Origin: Monomorium pharaonis
Taxonomy: Eukaryota > Arthropoda > Insecta > Hymenoptera > Formicidae
Direction of reading: 5' to 3'
DNA: 64,000 bases
Assembly: GCF_013373865.1 (NCBI RefSeq)
Contig: NC_050469.1
Location: 12,992,740 to 13,056,739, forward strand
Position numbers and translations under genes: made by a program. The first letter of the stretch is position 1, and each line of letters starts with the position of its first letter. Below the pieces are notes generated by a model. It did no database searches. It had not been told where the DNA came from and saw nothing but the letters and a program-made list of their open reading frames with translations. Of this stretch, positions 1 to 11,427 are shown in pieces.

Positions 1-700
1 CTAGGCCAGTCACGTCTTATTCGATTCGAGCCGGCCGCTCCACTCGACGTCGATCAACGCGGACGCCGCGCCGCGCCGTTTGCGCGCATTTCAGGATCGC
101 CCGCCGATCGAAACTAGCGCATCCCGAATTAACTCCGGCGCGCGATCGCTGATGGTTTTGTGTAACCGTATGAGCTCCAGCGTTGGGCCGCGCGTGTAAA
201 GAAGCGTGTCCGAATTTCCGGCGGGAAAAATGGCGAACGGGGTACCAGCTTTCGCACGATGACGTTTCGTTCGTTGCGCTTTGTGTTTGTTAGAAAAAAA
301 AAAAAATATATATATATGTTACGTTTCTCCTCTCTTTTCTTCTCGTTAAACATATTGTACGATTTTTATCTCGTGCAAATGCTTTCTTTTCCTCCGGGTA
401 GCGATTAAGTTGCCGCGAGCTGAATAAAATCTTTCAGAACAGTTAGAAATATCCGTGGAGCAACTTGTTCACATTACGTCGCCTATTTGCGATGATAAAT
501 ATTTATGTAGGTCGCGAGAATTTACATTAATTATATGCGAAAACTGCTTTCCACCGCGGCGCGCTTGCGTATATTATATGAAAGAACGTAAATTAGTAGG
601 ACGCTTGGAAATGCGCGATGTATCGTAATCTCTTTCTTATGTAAACGCAATCGCAATTTGGCGTACGTCCAGCAAAGAAAGAAAAAAACGAAAATGGCTC
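1..700. other. CpG-rich non-coding stretch at window edge
   Basis: The first few hundred bases are dense in CG dinucleotides (repeated cgcg, gccggc, cgccgcgcc) against an AT-rich background, which in hymenopteran DNA often marks promoters or first exons. No convincing coding frame is present: the longest minus-strand frame includes an A-run translated as polylysine/polyphenylalanine. It may be the upstream region of a gene lying to the left. Only the base composition is seen; the promoter role is inferred. Confidence 0.35.
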
Positions 701-1200
701 CTTACGTGTTACACTACTCTCGCCGGACTAACGTAACAGTCTTCCGTTTTGCGAACGTGGCTCATAATCTTACGAGTCGTTGATCTATTACGCGGTCACA
801 ATTGTGTATTTTATCAAGTCTTAAAGTTTTATAACAGATACACCGCAATGTCAAATTCTACTCAATTTGAATTTCACTCATGTCGCTACTGCTTTTACTC
901 AATAAATTGTTAATTTAACTAAAACATTTTTTTTTTTTTTTTTTTTAGTATTTTTGCCTCAAGTTAGTTGATTATTAGATACATAAATTTAATGTGTTGC
1001 ATTTAATAAAGAATAATTAAATTTATTAACTTAAGTTAAATTAATAACATTGCTCACTTTGAAACTAAACAATTCAATTGAATAGGTGAATTAATTAGCA
1101 GTTAAGAAATTAAAATCAAAACAAAATGTTTAACTAAAGAAATCGGCTTTAACTTAATCCTTTATTTAACAAGGAGATCTTTTTTATTTCTTGTTCCAGG
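701..1200. other. AT-rich intergenic stretch, T-run
   Basis: No gene or RNA gene recognised. It holds an uninterrupted T-run of about 19-20 bases near 927-946 and A/T-rich low-complexity sequence on both sides. Confidence 0.4.
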
Positions 1201-1299
1201 TTTAGATATATCCCCGAATCGTGTCGGACACTCGCTCATTATACTTTCGCAAGTAGAAATGCAAAAATCACTCTCCTCGATCCCCCGGATAATAACGGG

Positions 1300-1560
1300 A
1301 ATGTTTGCCTTTAATCGCGCACATTAGAATCGGCGCATGCACGACGTTGCGACACGTGGAAGATGGTTGCACGGCGATCGTCAGTGAGGACGCATCGAGT
1401 GACCGAGTCTGCCGTATATAGCGCGCGTAGAGAGACGTTTATCGTCGATTGCGAAGACGCGGCAATCCGACTACGCATTAATAACTGTAATAGATCGGAA
1501 AGACCATCCGAATTACGACCGTCGTAATTGTCGCACGGATATATTCATCGCTCGAGAAAT
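1300..1560 (+). promoter_or_regulatory. Candidate TBCEL promoter region with TATA-like box
   Basis: A GC/CpG-enriched island about 1.3 kb upstream of the TBCEL start codon contains TATATA at 1415-1420 inside a cgtatatagcgcgcg context, and an insect initiator-like TCAGT at 1381-1385. The two elements are not in canonical spacing to each other. No 5' untranslated exon could be delimited. The assignment to TBCEL rests only on orientation and nearness. Confidence 0.3.
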
Positions 1561-1992
1561 CGAGCGTGCCCGATACGTGGAAAGTCGTTGAAAACAACTT
1601 TTCTATATGACGCGATAATAATTAAACGCCCTAGATGGAACCGCAAGACTTCGAGTGACACTAAAGAAAGCTCTATTCACGGAGGACGAGCATTTAAAGG
1701 CGATGACATGGAATTTAATTTCAGAATTGTTATATGCTGGAGTGCTGCTCTACGAAAAGAAATTTCTCTAGTTCACTCGTTCCTTTACGTCTTGATTTCT
1801 ATTATAAAAAAGGGCTCCTAGTGCAGATCTAGAATTCTGAGAAGATTCTAACTTGTTTGCTCGGTGAAATTATTTGATCCAAGTTAAGCATAAATTCAAG
1901 AATATCGAAATATATATCTTTATCCTTGTATGCGTTCTCGCGCAATGATCGTTAACTTTTCAACGATGGTGATTTTTCTCATTCAACATGAG

Positions 1993-2010
1993 TCCTGTCG
2001 GCCGACAGGA
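1993..2010. repeat. 18-bp perfect palindrome
   Basis: TCCTGTCGG is followed directly by its reverse complement CCGACAGGA. It lies 85 bp from a second perfect palindrome and about 780 bp upstream of the TBCEL start codon. It could be a dimeric transcription-factor site, but no factor is assigned. Confidence 0.5.
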
Positions 2011-2094
2011 CAGGTTCGGGATTGTCCCGGGTTGTCTCTGGCATGCGTGGGCGAGCCGAGAGGCGCTCACGAAGAATCGTTTTGTCGACTGCTA

Positions 2095-2114
2095 GAGAAC
2101 CGGTACCGGTTCTC
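2095..2114. promoter_or_regulatory. 20-bp perfect palindrome with two AACCGGT half-sites
   Basis: GAGAACCGGT is followed directly by ACCGGTTCTC. The core contains AACCGGT and its mirror ACCGGTT overlapping at the centre, resembling the insect Grainyhead consensus (AACCGGTT-like). The palindrome is directly seen; the factor is inferred from motif similarity. Confidence 0.4.
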
Positions 2115-2785
2115 GTCCGCTGCGCAAAAAGACAATAGCGTGACCTTAGCGGATATGGCGAGACCAGATTCTACATGTCTCGAGGATGACCGGCTCGCCG
2201 GAGGTTTTTCCTTCTCCCTTTTCCCTCCTCCTTTTCTATTCCCGGCCGTTAGCGACGCCGCCCTGCGTTATTTCGCCGATACCCCGCACATTTCCTTGCA
2301 TTTGCATTGCTATGTCGCCACTCTAAGAAAAGAGACTTTATATTCGAGCAGCTTGTGTGTGTAGACTCTCTATGTAATCTCATCTCTCCTTTAAATGGCC
2401 GCCTAAGTCTTCCCTGAAAATTACTCGAAGAAATGCATCTTATTGAATACGTTAAATATTTGTTCTACCGTAATTGTATGATGTATTTAATACAATCATA
2501 AAATAATTACGTCAATCATTTTCATTTAAGCAAGATGAAAAAGCTATAAAGATGAAGAGAGTAATAGTGTTTCTTCTTAATTGAGCAAACTGCTGCAATG
2601 AAAAAACTGCTCTGTAACAAGAGCTTAGTCTCAATCGAAGAATTCGAGATTCTCAAAGTCAAATACATATTGTAATTAAAATAACAAAAAGACACATTTT
2701 TAATGAAAAGAATTCAAGTCTTAAAGTTAACTTATATATATCATGCAAATTTAATTAAAAGACCAGGATAAGCAAGCCTCCCGTG

Positions 2786-5700
2786 ATGTTCCAGAATGCT
2801 GTAAAAATGCCGTCGTTGTTGGAAGCGCTGGAGCTGAAGTACGGCAGTTCAACAACGGACTGCTCGTTGACCGACGACGAGGCGGAGTCCGGTTCACCCA
2901 AAGCCGCCCTGTCGGTGAGCATCTTCATCCCCAAGAAGTCTCCACGGCACACGGTGCCGGCGCTGCTGGTGCTTCAGGATTGCGACATAGAGTCGGCGGG
3001 CAATGACGACGAGAAGCTCCGCAGCAAGTGCAAGAACGTCGAGGAGCTTGACCTGGCGCAGAACAAGCTGTCGCAATGGACGGAGGTATTCGGCATCCTG
3101 CAGCACATGCCCAAGATCAAGTTCGTAAACTTGAGCTTCAATTGCCTTGCGGAAGTGCTGGACATCAAACACGGTAACTACGATCTTCTGAGGAACCTTG
3201 TGCTCAACGGTACCAGAGTGTCCTGGTCGACGGTGCAAGGGCTGGTGCAGCTTCTACGTAATCTTGAAGAACTTCATTTATCCTTAAACGAATACAAAAC
3301 GGTGGATCTGGATCATCAAAAACCGGAGAACGTGAATCCAGCACTGAAGAAATTACACTTTACCGGCAATCCCGTGGAAATTTGGAATGAGATCACGAAG
3401 CTAGGGTAAGTCTCATGCAATGTCATTTTAAATTCTAATAATTAGAAAATCAATTAATCAATTTAATAAATAATGCAAAATAAAACTTATTGTATAAATT
3501 GTTATGCCGAAAGAATTGCATTGAGCGTTGTGTATTTGTTTTTTCCAGATATCTTTTTCCGAATCTAAAGAGCCTCGTTCTCGCCGAGTGTCCGATCAGG
3601 TCGCTCGGTTTGGAGGAAAATCGGAATTTGCCGAGCGAGGATACCCGCCGAGCTAAGGAAGAGGCCCATGGACAGGATACCGAAAACATGAATCACTTAG
3701 ATGCAGATGAACACACTTCGTCGACGGATGAGACGGGAAACAGGATATTCGAAAGCAAGGTCAACTATGACAGATCTGAATCGAAGCCAGAATCTAATGG
3801 AACGACCATTAAATCGCCTCACGATCCCTTCAGGATGTTGAGGTTCTTGAACCTGAACGGCACCCTGCTATCGACCTGGGACGAAGTCGAGAGGCTCGCC
3901 AGGTTTCCCGCGCTAAAGTCGCTCAGGATCCAAGGCTGCCCGCTTTTCGAGGTGAGTAATCTCCGGTCTCCTCGGAAGTTAAAGAGTCTCGTATTTGTCG
4001 TTAAAAAAATTTTAAATGACACATTTTGATTTTAAATTATTTAAAATAAAATAATAAATGCGATTTTTAAAATAATGAGCATTTTTAATAAGAATTTTTT
4101 ATTAAGAAAAATATATTCTCATAATTTCATAATAATTTTCACGAGTTGAGAGAAAATAATAATTTGATAGAAAATAATAATATCTTCAAGAATCTCTTAA
4201 TGCTATTATTATAAGAAAACAAAATTATATAATTGTGATTTATAATTATATAATTTTGTTTTTATATAATTATAATTATGAATTTAAATAACTATTATTA
4301 TGCAATAAAATGGAAATATAATACTTTGCTCAAATTTAAAATGATCAAATTCTTTGAAGAAGATAAATTATATGTAAACAAAAATATAATTTCTTACTTA
4401 TACGAGTATATGAGTTAATTACTGTTAAATAGAATATATTAAATAGAATATATTACTTTTAGTTTGATACTAATGTTTAATGCGATTTTTTCTGTGTATG
4501 CGACACATTTTTTTAATGTAAAGTAAAAGAGAAATCTCGAGGAGATAAGAATCAGTATAAGACAATTATAATTGAAATTAATTACTCGCCACACATGGGA
4601 ATAATATTTGTTACTGCGACGCAAAGTAAATTTATCCCATAAATGAGATCAAGATACACGAAATACGATACCGTTCTGAAATTGATAAAATCTATTTTCA
4701 TTCTCAAAATGAATACATGAAGCACACTCGATAGATGGATTAGAGACATGTGTTTAATTCCTTACATCAAAACTGCAACAGTCGTTAGCGGCTACGTGAG
4801 AAATGGTTCTGGTAAAAGATGTTTATCCGTGGACATGCAGCAATTGAATCTTGGCACGTGTTCAAACAGACTACAAATTAATGCAACGTGGGTCTCCAAA
4901 AACAAGTTCTTGGAATCAATACATTCTCTGCAAACACCTCTTATATTACACTTCTAAACACGGTCGTGTTAACAGAATTTGACATTAATAAGATGCGAAA
5001 GTAAAGTGAAAGAACTCGTTGTTTGTGTTTAAAAGAGACCTTGTTATTTTGTATGTGAGAACCAGAATTAAATAGAGCTAACGCGTCACCGTGCTAATTA
5101 AATGTGCGTAACATAGTAGCCTTCGATTCAATGAAAAACCAGTTTTGTCGTGGAATGCGTTTCCTTTTCTTTAATTTATTGTTGTCTATAGTTGTAATCC
5201 TCCCCTTATAGAAATAGTCTTTGTCTTTGTATTTTTTAATTGATCAGAAAGCAATATTTTATATTTATATCTTGACAACATTGTCCAAACCTGTGTATCA
5301 TTGTTCTAAAATTTTATCTAAAGAAATTGTGCAAGAAAATTATATTGTTACTATGAGAGATCCGTTCGTTCTAAAGCGTTCTGTAAGAGAGAGTTAAAGA
5401 TATTGTATATCTTTTTGAAGATATCTGCAACTTCTTGTTTTAATTAATTCAATTTTGATATTTTCTTCTTCGATACAATTTAGTCCAACTATTTAATTCT
5501 GACTTGATCAATCTTCATCATATTTATGGATCATTTTTTGATTCATTTATATTAGATATCGCGAATTTTTGTTCACCGCTTTATACTGGTTTACTATACA
5601 TTTTCCAGAGTCCACGAGAGTACACAGAACACGAGAGGCGACAGCTACTAATAGCACGGCTGCCGAACGTCGAGACTTTGAACGGCGGCGGCGTGATATC

Positions 5701-7346
5701 GTCTCAGGAGCGCGAGGACGCCGAGAGGGCCTTCATACGTTATTACATGGACAAACCGGAAGCTGACCGACCCGAAAGGTGAGTCTTGGCGATCGTCAAG
5801 CTTGATCTTGGTAGTTTTCTTTTTTTCCTTAGCTAATTAAGACTTATGCGCCAAACGAGTCTCGAATACCTTTTTAAAGTTGAATCTCTTTAACACACAT
5901 TTAATACAAATTTCAATTTCTTCCCGCGAACAAGCCCCGTGTGGACGGTTCCAACTTTGCCCGAGCCTACTGGACTATTCTCGTTTCATGGCCACGCTCG
6001 CTCCCTTGCCACTCGGAAGAATACAACTTGACCCTCTTCTGTTGATTTTTAGATATTCCGAGCTCGTGGCTATTCACGGAAAGTTGGACCCCCTGGTGAA
6101 CGTAGATTTGACACCGGAGAAAAGGGTCAAGGTCACATTCACTTACGGAGATCTCGTCGAGGTATTTAATTTCGTATCATGTTTCGTCACTTTAAACAGG
6201 TGTATCGCGTAACAGCGATACTTTCACTATAGTTCCGTAATTTTTTTCCGAACACGTGACTCGAAAAATAATTCAGTCAATATGTGTTCCTGCAATTATT
6301 AACGATATGCATGAGAGTATTACTATAGTAAATATTTTTTATTTGTACCTGATATATATAATAAATCACAAGGAATTCATAATTTCAGGTACGGTCTGTA
6401 GATGTATATAGAACAGTTTTCGAATTAAAAACCAAGTTGGAAAGTATGGTGAAAATTCCTGCCAACAGAATGAGACTTTTCTACGTTGACCAGGTGAGTC
6501 CTGTTCTGTCCTGTATTAACTAAACGACTTTAATATTGTTCGCAGAATGACTGGCATCTCGATCGATCCTTTAAGAAACCCGAAGTTGCGATATAAATCC
6601 CGCTATCCTTCCAAACAATCCCCCTTATCCTATATTCGTAATTTTCCGAGGTATAAGGCAACATGAACGCGAATTCTGAATACATACGTGAAATTTTGTG
6701 AGCGAATTATTAAGAGTACCTTATCTAGAAACAAACCCAGATAACCAAGCGTGATGTAGCATTTTGAGCAAACTAACGTATTACATTTGTTGTTATATAT
6801 TTGCTATACATTTGCTGACAGCGAAATAAAACATTACGAATTCAGCAACACGATTACTATACGTGTAATCAGAGGACATTTTGAAAAAGAAAACGGTCAG
6901 TAATAATAGTATTTTATATTGTTTGTGATGTAACAGCAACATGACAACAACAAATAATCGATAACAAATTGAAACTGACACGTTGGTATCAATTTGTTAT
7001 TGTTAAAAATAGAATTTATATTGGTTTAACCTAATAGACATAACGCTGTCTCACCTCGTTCCGAGTTAGTCAAAATTAGTTGCTGCAATTTTTGGCAGCA
7101 TAATTGCAACATCAAGACATTTGACTATCTGGAAAGTTAAATACCGCATACTGTCAAAGAAACGTGAAACTAATTAATAATTAATAATTTTAGGAAATGA
7201 AGGCGCAATATGGACCAGAGGAAATGTTGTATCCAAACAAGCAACTCTACCGATACAACATTAGGAACGGCGACGAGATTATCATTGACAGCAAACTGAA
7301 TCGATTTGCATCGACATCTTCTGCCACATCTTCCATTCGTTCCTGA
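2786..7346 (+). CDS. TBCEL: Tubulin-specific chaperone E-like protein (TBCEL), 6 coding exons
   Basis: Coding exons are 2786-3405, 3549-3951, 5609-5778, 6053-6161, 6389-6493 and 7194-7346. All introns are GT-AG and phases join without a break, giving 519 aa. The protein has leucine-rich repeats (about residues 70-340), a repeat-capping motif in exon 3 (RRQLLIARLPNVETLNG), then SEREDAER-like FIRYYMDKPE, and a C-terminal ubiquitin-like domain (about 423-505, containing RLFYVDQ and YNIRNGDEI). This order and these motifs match vertebrate TBCEL and Drosophila mulet. It has no N-terminal CAP-Gly domain, which separates it from TBCE itself. The family acts on tubulin heterodimers in the cytosol and promotes tubulin destabilisation; in Drosophila it is needed for microtubule removal in sperm individualisation. 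Human TBCEL is about 424 aa; most of the extra length here is an acidic, Ser/Asp/Glu-rich insert between repeats (about residues 223-280, exon 2). The ATG at 2786 was chosen; a second in-frame Met follows seven codons later. Confidence 0.93.
4216..4262. repeat. 19-bp perfect hairpin in TBCEL intron 2
   Basis: AAAACAAAATTATATAATT (4216-4234) is followed after a 9-nt loop by its exact reverse complement (4244-4262). It lies in the 1657-bp second intron, which otherwise shows nothing but AT-rich sequence. It may be an AT-rich cruciform-forming site or the remnant of a small foldback element. Confidence 0.6.
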
Positions 7347-9405
7347 AAAAGAACGACGAGTGAATCGTGAATCGATATCAAGGAAATCCGATAACTCTTC
7401 GGGTTCCGATCTCCTTATAGCCTCCGTGTTGCGATGCTCGTTGTGACAATACTGTTACAGATAAAGAGACGGCGTCGCAAACGGTGTTCACGTTCGCGTT
7501 TGTTAATGCCGCGAGTCTGTGAAAACCGAGAAATGTTACAATTTGAGAAAGACGATTCGAGAGCAAATGTTTCTTTACGTAAAAGTATAAGAGTTAAATG
7601 TATAGAATTAGCGATTTGCGGATGTTCAATGTTACTTTAAACCGCAAATATTTCAAAAATAATAGTGGGCAGATGATACAAAGGGAAATCGTGAATCGCT
7701 AAAAATTTGGTAATTTATGAGAGCCGAAGTTATCTAAGGGCAAGAAGCGTTTCTTCATAAACGGTATGTCTAGACATTTTCTGAAAATGGTTGCAAATTA
7801 CAACCGTCAATGCACTTTGGTCGCAGCAAATGATCGTATGATCCAACGCGATTGTTAGATAATTATTTCTTTGCATAACAAACTCATTCAGAAACCTCGA
7901 TGTAAAAACTTAAATCGCTACTAACGAGCCTGGTGTATAGAGAGTAATTAATTGTGTCCAGTGTACACGCGTACACGTGCTTAGATGGGTAGTTAGTCGG
8001 TTTTTTTTTTCTTTAACGCGTAGTAGTTCTCATTTGTCTTAGGAGACAAAGGATAATGAGAGAGCAGGAATGTACATAGCAAATTTCAATTTCCAGCCAA
8101 ATTCAATGTAGCAAAGGAGATTAACGCCGTTTGCTCGATACGAAAGAAAGTGATAGGAGCTTGTAGAGAAAGATAATAAGACTCGTCTTAAGACGATGCC
8201 AACGACGATTGTGACGACAAGACGTTGCCGTTGAGACTGCTGTAACAAAGAGAGCGAAATATTTTTGTAAAGATCACGGACAATTACCTTCAAAGAAAGT
8301 ATAAGATTTACCGTATCTCGTTCACGAGACAAACGCGTTTTGCTTCTTCTCGCTCGAGCACCGGGCAATGATAAAAGTGTGTAACGCAGTCGCAATCGAG
8401 TTTGCGCTCTGAGAGTCGCGAGAGTCGCTTGTAAAAGGCATGGTGAAACTTTACGCGAAATTTTTAAAAGTGCTTTAAAGAGTTAGCGGATTGTACTCAT
8501 ATCGCTGGTTTGCGAAAGCGTCGTCCACTTACGTTGTCATCTCGACAAGTGATCTCTGTACTCTGTATACTTACAAGTGAACACTTTCCTCTCCGTAAAC
8601 TCCGTGCGTGAGATTAAAACGCACAGTTGTTACCAGCTCCTGAATCGCGACGTGAATTGTAACGCAGTCTTCGTGAAGCGCGAGAGAAAATTTGTGAAAC
8701 CGCGCGGGAGTCGTATACGATTGAAAATACGTTGCTATCGTCTATTTTCGGTACGTACTTAACGCTACGAGTACAAGATCTTCACTTCATCGAATTTCAT
8801 ATCTTCGAATAATATCCTTTTCTCTTGTAATTCTTAGGTATTGAATTTGTGTGGCAGCATATCGCAATCGTTCTGTCGCGAGAACGGAAATCGTAATACG
8901 TTGACGACAGCGGTTGATATAGAGCTGATGTAAATCTCAAATGTGATAAATATAGGCAGCGTCGATTGCGATTTATGATGCGCGCGTATAATTTACGTGA
9001 TATAGATTCGTAATCATTCTCGAATCTTGAAAGCATATCTTTTTTTCCCCGAATGCTATAAATACGTCTCGTTGCATTTACAGCTTATCTCCCCCGATTT
9101 AAGGCACGGAACGAGCTTGCGAAAAGAAACCAAGAAACGTTGCGTTGCATCGCTTTGTTTTTGAATCCGTCGGACGGTGTGTATCGGGTTTCGATTTCTT
9201 TTGCCCACAAGCAACGAAGCTTGCGGAGTCACTTAGTGCCTGCCTTTTACGTACTAGCAGTAACTTGGATACTTCTAACACTGCCCTGTGAATATGATAA
9301 AACGTAATTCGGGACGACAAGGTTCTCGGTATAGTAACGAGAAACGCAGACCGAATTCTTGGAGCAGCTAAAACTCCAGTATTGACCAAGATTCATCTTT
9401 GTATG
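7347..9405 (+). other. Downstream of TBCEL, probable long 3' UTR
   Basis: After the TBCEL stop there is about 2 kb of moderately GC-rich sequence with no recognisable domain in any frame. The first clear AATAAA on this strand is at 9493-9498 and another is at 9914-9919, so a long 3' UTR is possible. The transcript end is not fixed by the sequence. Confidence 0.35.
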
Positions 9406-9482
9406 TCGTAGAGTGAAACGTCACTTAAAAAAAAACAACATTTGAGTTCATGCAATTTTTCAAGTGACTTTTCACTCTACGA
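9406..9482. mobile_element. Mini foldback element (77 bp, GAGTGAAA type)
   Basis: Left arm 9406-9426 (TCGTAGAGTGAAAC...) and right arm 9462-9482 are inverted copies with one 1-nt offset; a short A-rich and T-rich loop separates them. The GAGTGAAA motif recurs in the larger foldback at 46890-47083, suggesting one family. Confidence 0.6.
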
Positions 9483-9913
9483 TTTAGAGAATAATAAAAT
9501 TTTATTATTATTGTATAGAATTAACAATGTCTTAGTTGTGTCCCAATTAACAAATATAAATATTCTGGAACGCTGTTTCGTTTGCGATCAGTGAAGAGTC
9601 AGTTAATGTTTGCCGTGAAATAGTATTGCTGCTGAAAAAATTTGGTCGGACGTTTCCCGGAGACCGGAGCAGCATTGCGATAGTCAGGGAAATGTTAACT
9701 GTAGAATTCCAGTGCCAGTGTCGCACGTTCTGCCTTCGCGGCATGGTTTAGTAAACAACGGAAAATGAAAATCAATCATAAAGGAGGACAAGGACGGAAT
9801 GGTAGTGGGGTCCCATGACGCATGTGTCTAGTCTCGGAAAAGGAACTTTGCATTACTTTCATTTTGTAAAATACGATCCTTTTTTGTGCTGGCGCAAATG
9901 TACGTACTAACGA

Positions 9914-9919
9914 AATAAA
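9914..9919 (+). terminator. Candidate polyadenylation signal AATAAA (TBCEL)
   Basis: AATAAA on the plus strand lies in the convergent interval between TBCEL and the minus-strand membrane-protein gene, with GT/T-rich sequence shortly after it (cgtttatatg). It could end the TBCEL transcript; 9493-9498 is the alternative. Confidence 0.35.
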
Positions 9920-11427
9920 TCGTTTATATGATAAACGAATCTATCCTCAATCTCTCCTATATCTCTATAAACTTCTCACTGACGCTTTTGGTAATTATTA
10001 TTGGAATGTTTTCACGACAAATAACGATTTGATCACACATACAATTTACAATTATAAATTCAGCTGTTAATTTATTAAATTTAATGTTTTTATTTAAATA
10101 AATTTTTGGAACAAAGATTATATTACACACGCTCTATTGTAAAATATTGTAAATCTAAATTCGTAAAAATTCGGACGTCTGCCCAGTTGCTATTTCAAAT
10201 CGAAATAATCGGATCACATTGAAAATAAAGATCATAGATAAGGAAAGGGACGGCGGGAATGTATATAATACATGTACATATGGTATTTATTCACAACCGT
10301 TACCATAGACGAGCCAAAGATAAATTTATATATATTGAACGCTACGATCTATCACAATCGATTTTCTGTCTTTTTTCCTTCCCCATTTTGGATGTATAGA
10401 AATATATCTGGGTAATTGCTAACGCTACTTAAAATTAATCACGCCGCACTTGGCGCAACGACAGATTTGCACATCTATACATAAAACGTTACAATGGTAC
10501 GTATATGTACATGGGTACAAGCTAGATTTCTCGCAAATGGAAAACACGAATCAATATTCTGCTGGATATGTCATAAAGGCGTAAAGCTAGATCTACGTAC
10601 GATTTGGTCCGATCTTCCGTAAATCTGTTCTCTTCGAAAATATTTCAGCTATCTGATGGTTAAACAACTGTCAATATGGCTGAGCTAATCATCGTAATTG
10701 TAATGTAACTTCAAAGTGAAACTGTAGAAGACACCGGCACTCAAATTCAAGATTTAAAACCAGTAAGTACAACATTGTACATACGAGATTCCAATTTATG
10801 TTATTGGAAGCATTGTACTATAAATACTCTCCTAGGGATATTACTTCAATATTCTTATTAAATTAATTCTTCTTTTAGTTATTTTAGCAAATGCTCTAGC
10901 TAATGGACTAATATAGCCTTATTTGTACTCTTACTTTTTTCTAGAATAATATTATTAATTTAATGATAAAGTACATCAATTTTAATTTTATTGCACTATA
11001 TCGTTAATGGAAATATCCCGAGGATAATTCTGCCACTTCTCGTCCAACGCGACTTTGCCTGTCGTAGAAAAATATAGGTACGATGGAAGTGACGTAAATC
11101 AGCACGTCGCGAAATGACGTTTACAGATACGCGCCGTCTCGCGCAATTTTGATCTACAATTTTTTACGTTGTACAGAGTCTAAGGTAACTAACGTTCGAT
11201 GCAACCCATCAAGACTGATTAACGGGACTCGTACAAACGCTGCAAACGTCCTCATCGCCTCTGGACATACACCGAGCAACGAAGCTTCCTGCACAAATCT
11301 CTCAGAATACGGCTCCGTCTCAGATGTGTAAGTACTATTGCTCAAGCAGAGAAACTTGCTCGTGTGCTTCACCGTCGGAAATGCTGAACGTCTCGATTCT
11401 CTTTCCAGGATGGGTTATCTTTTTTTG
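9920..11427 (-). other. Convergent intergenic/3' UTR of membrane-protein gene
   Basis: No coding domain is seen. Minus-strand polyadenylation candidates (TTTATT on plus) occur near 10286-10291 and 10085-10095, so much of this interval may be 3' UTR of the gene ending at 11428. Opposed short frames at 11149-11372 have no recognisable content. Confidence 0.35.

Larger units (their letters stand above)
1561..2785 (+). other. Upstream region/possible 5' UTR of TBCEL
   Basis: This is about 1.2 kb before the TBCEL ATG. It includes a CpG-rich part at about 1980-2290 with two perfect palindromes, then AT-rich sequence. A 144-codon open frame at 1930-2364 has no recognisable domain and is not taken as a gene. 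The transcript start and any untranslated exon are unknown. Confidence 0.35.

Noticed and set aside
1930..2364. 144-codon open frame upstream of TBCEL
   Set aside because: No domain, low-complexity Phe/Pro stretch, and palindromic CpG-rich DNA that is naturally poor in stops; no splice or start context supports it.
2783..2785. GTG as start of TBCEL
   Set aside because: The adjacent ATG at 2786 is the normal eukaryotic start; GTG only extends the frame by one codon.
2755..3238. Minus-strand frames opposite TBCEL exon 1
   Set aside because: They are reverse-strand shadows of a well-supported exon.
4739..4957. Short open frame in TBCEL intron 2
   Set aside because: No domain, no splice joins, and TBCEL exons join in phase without it.
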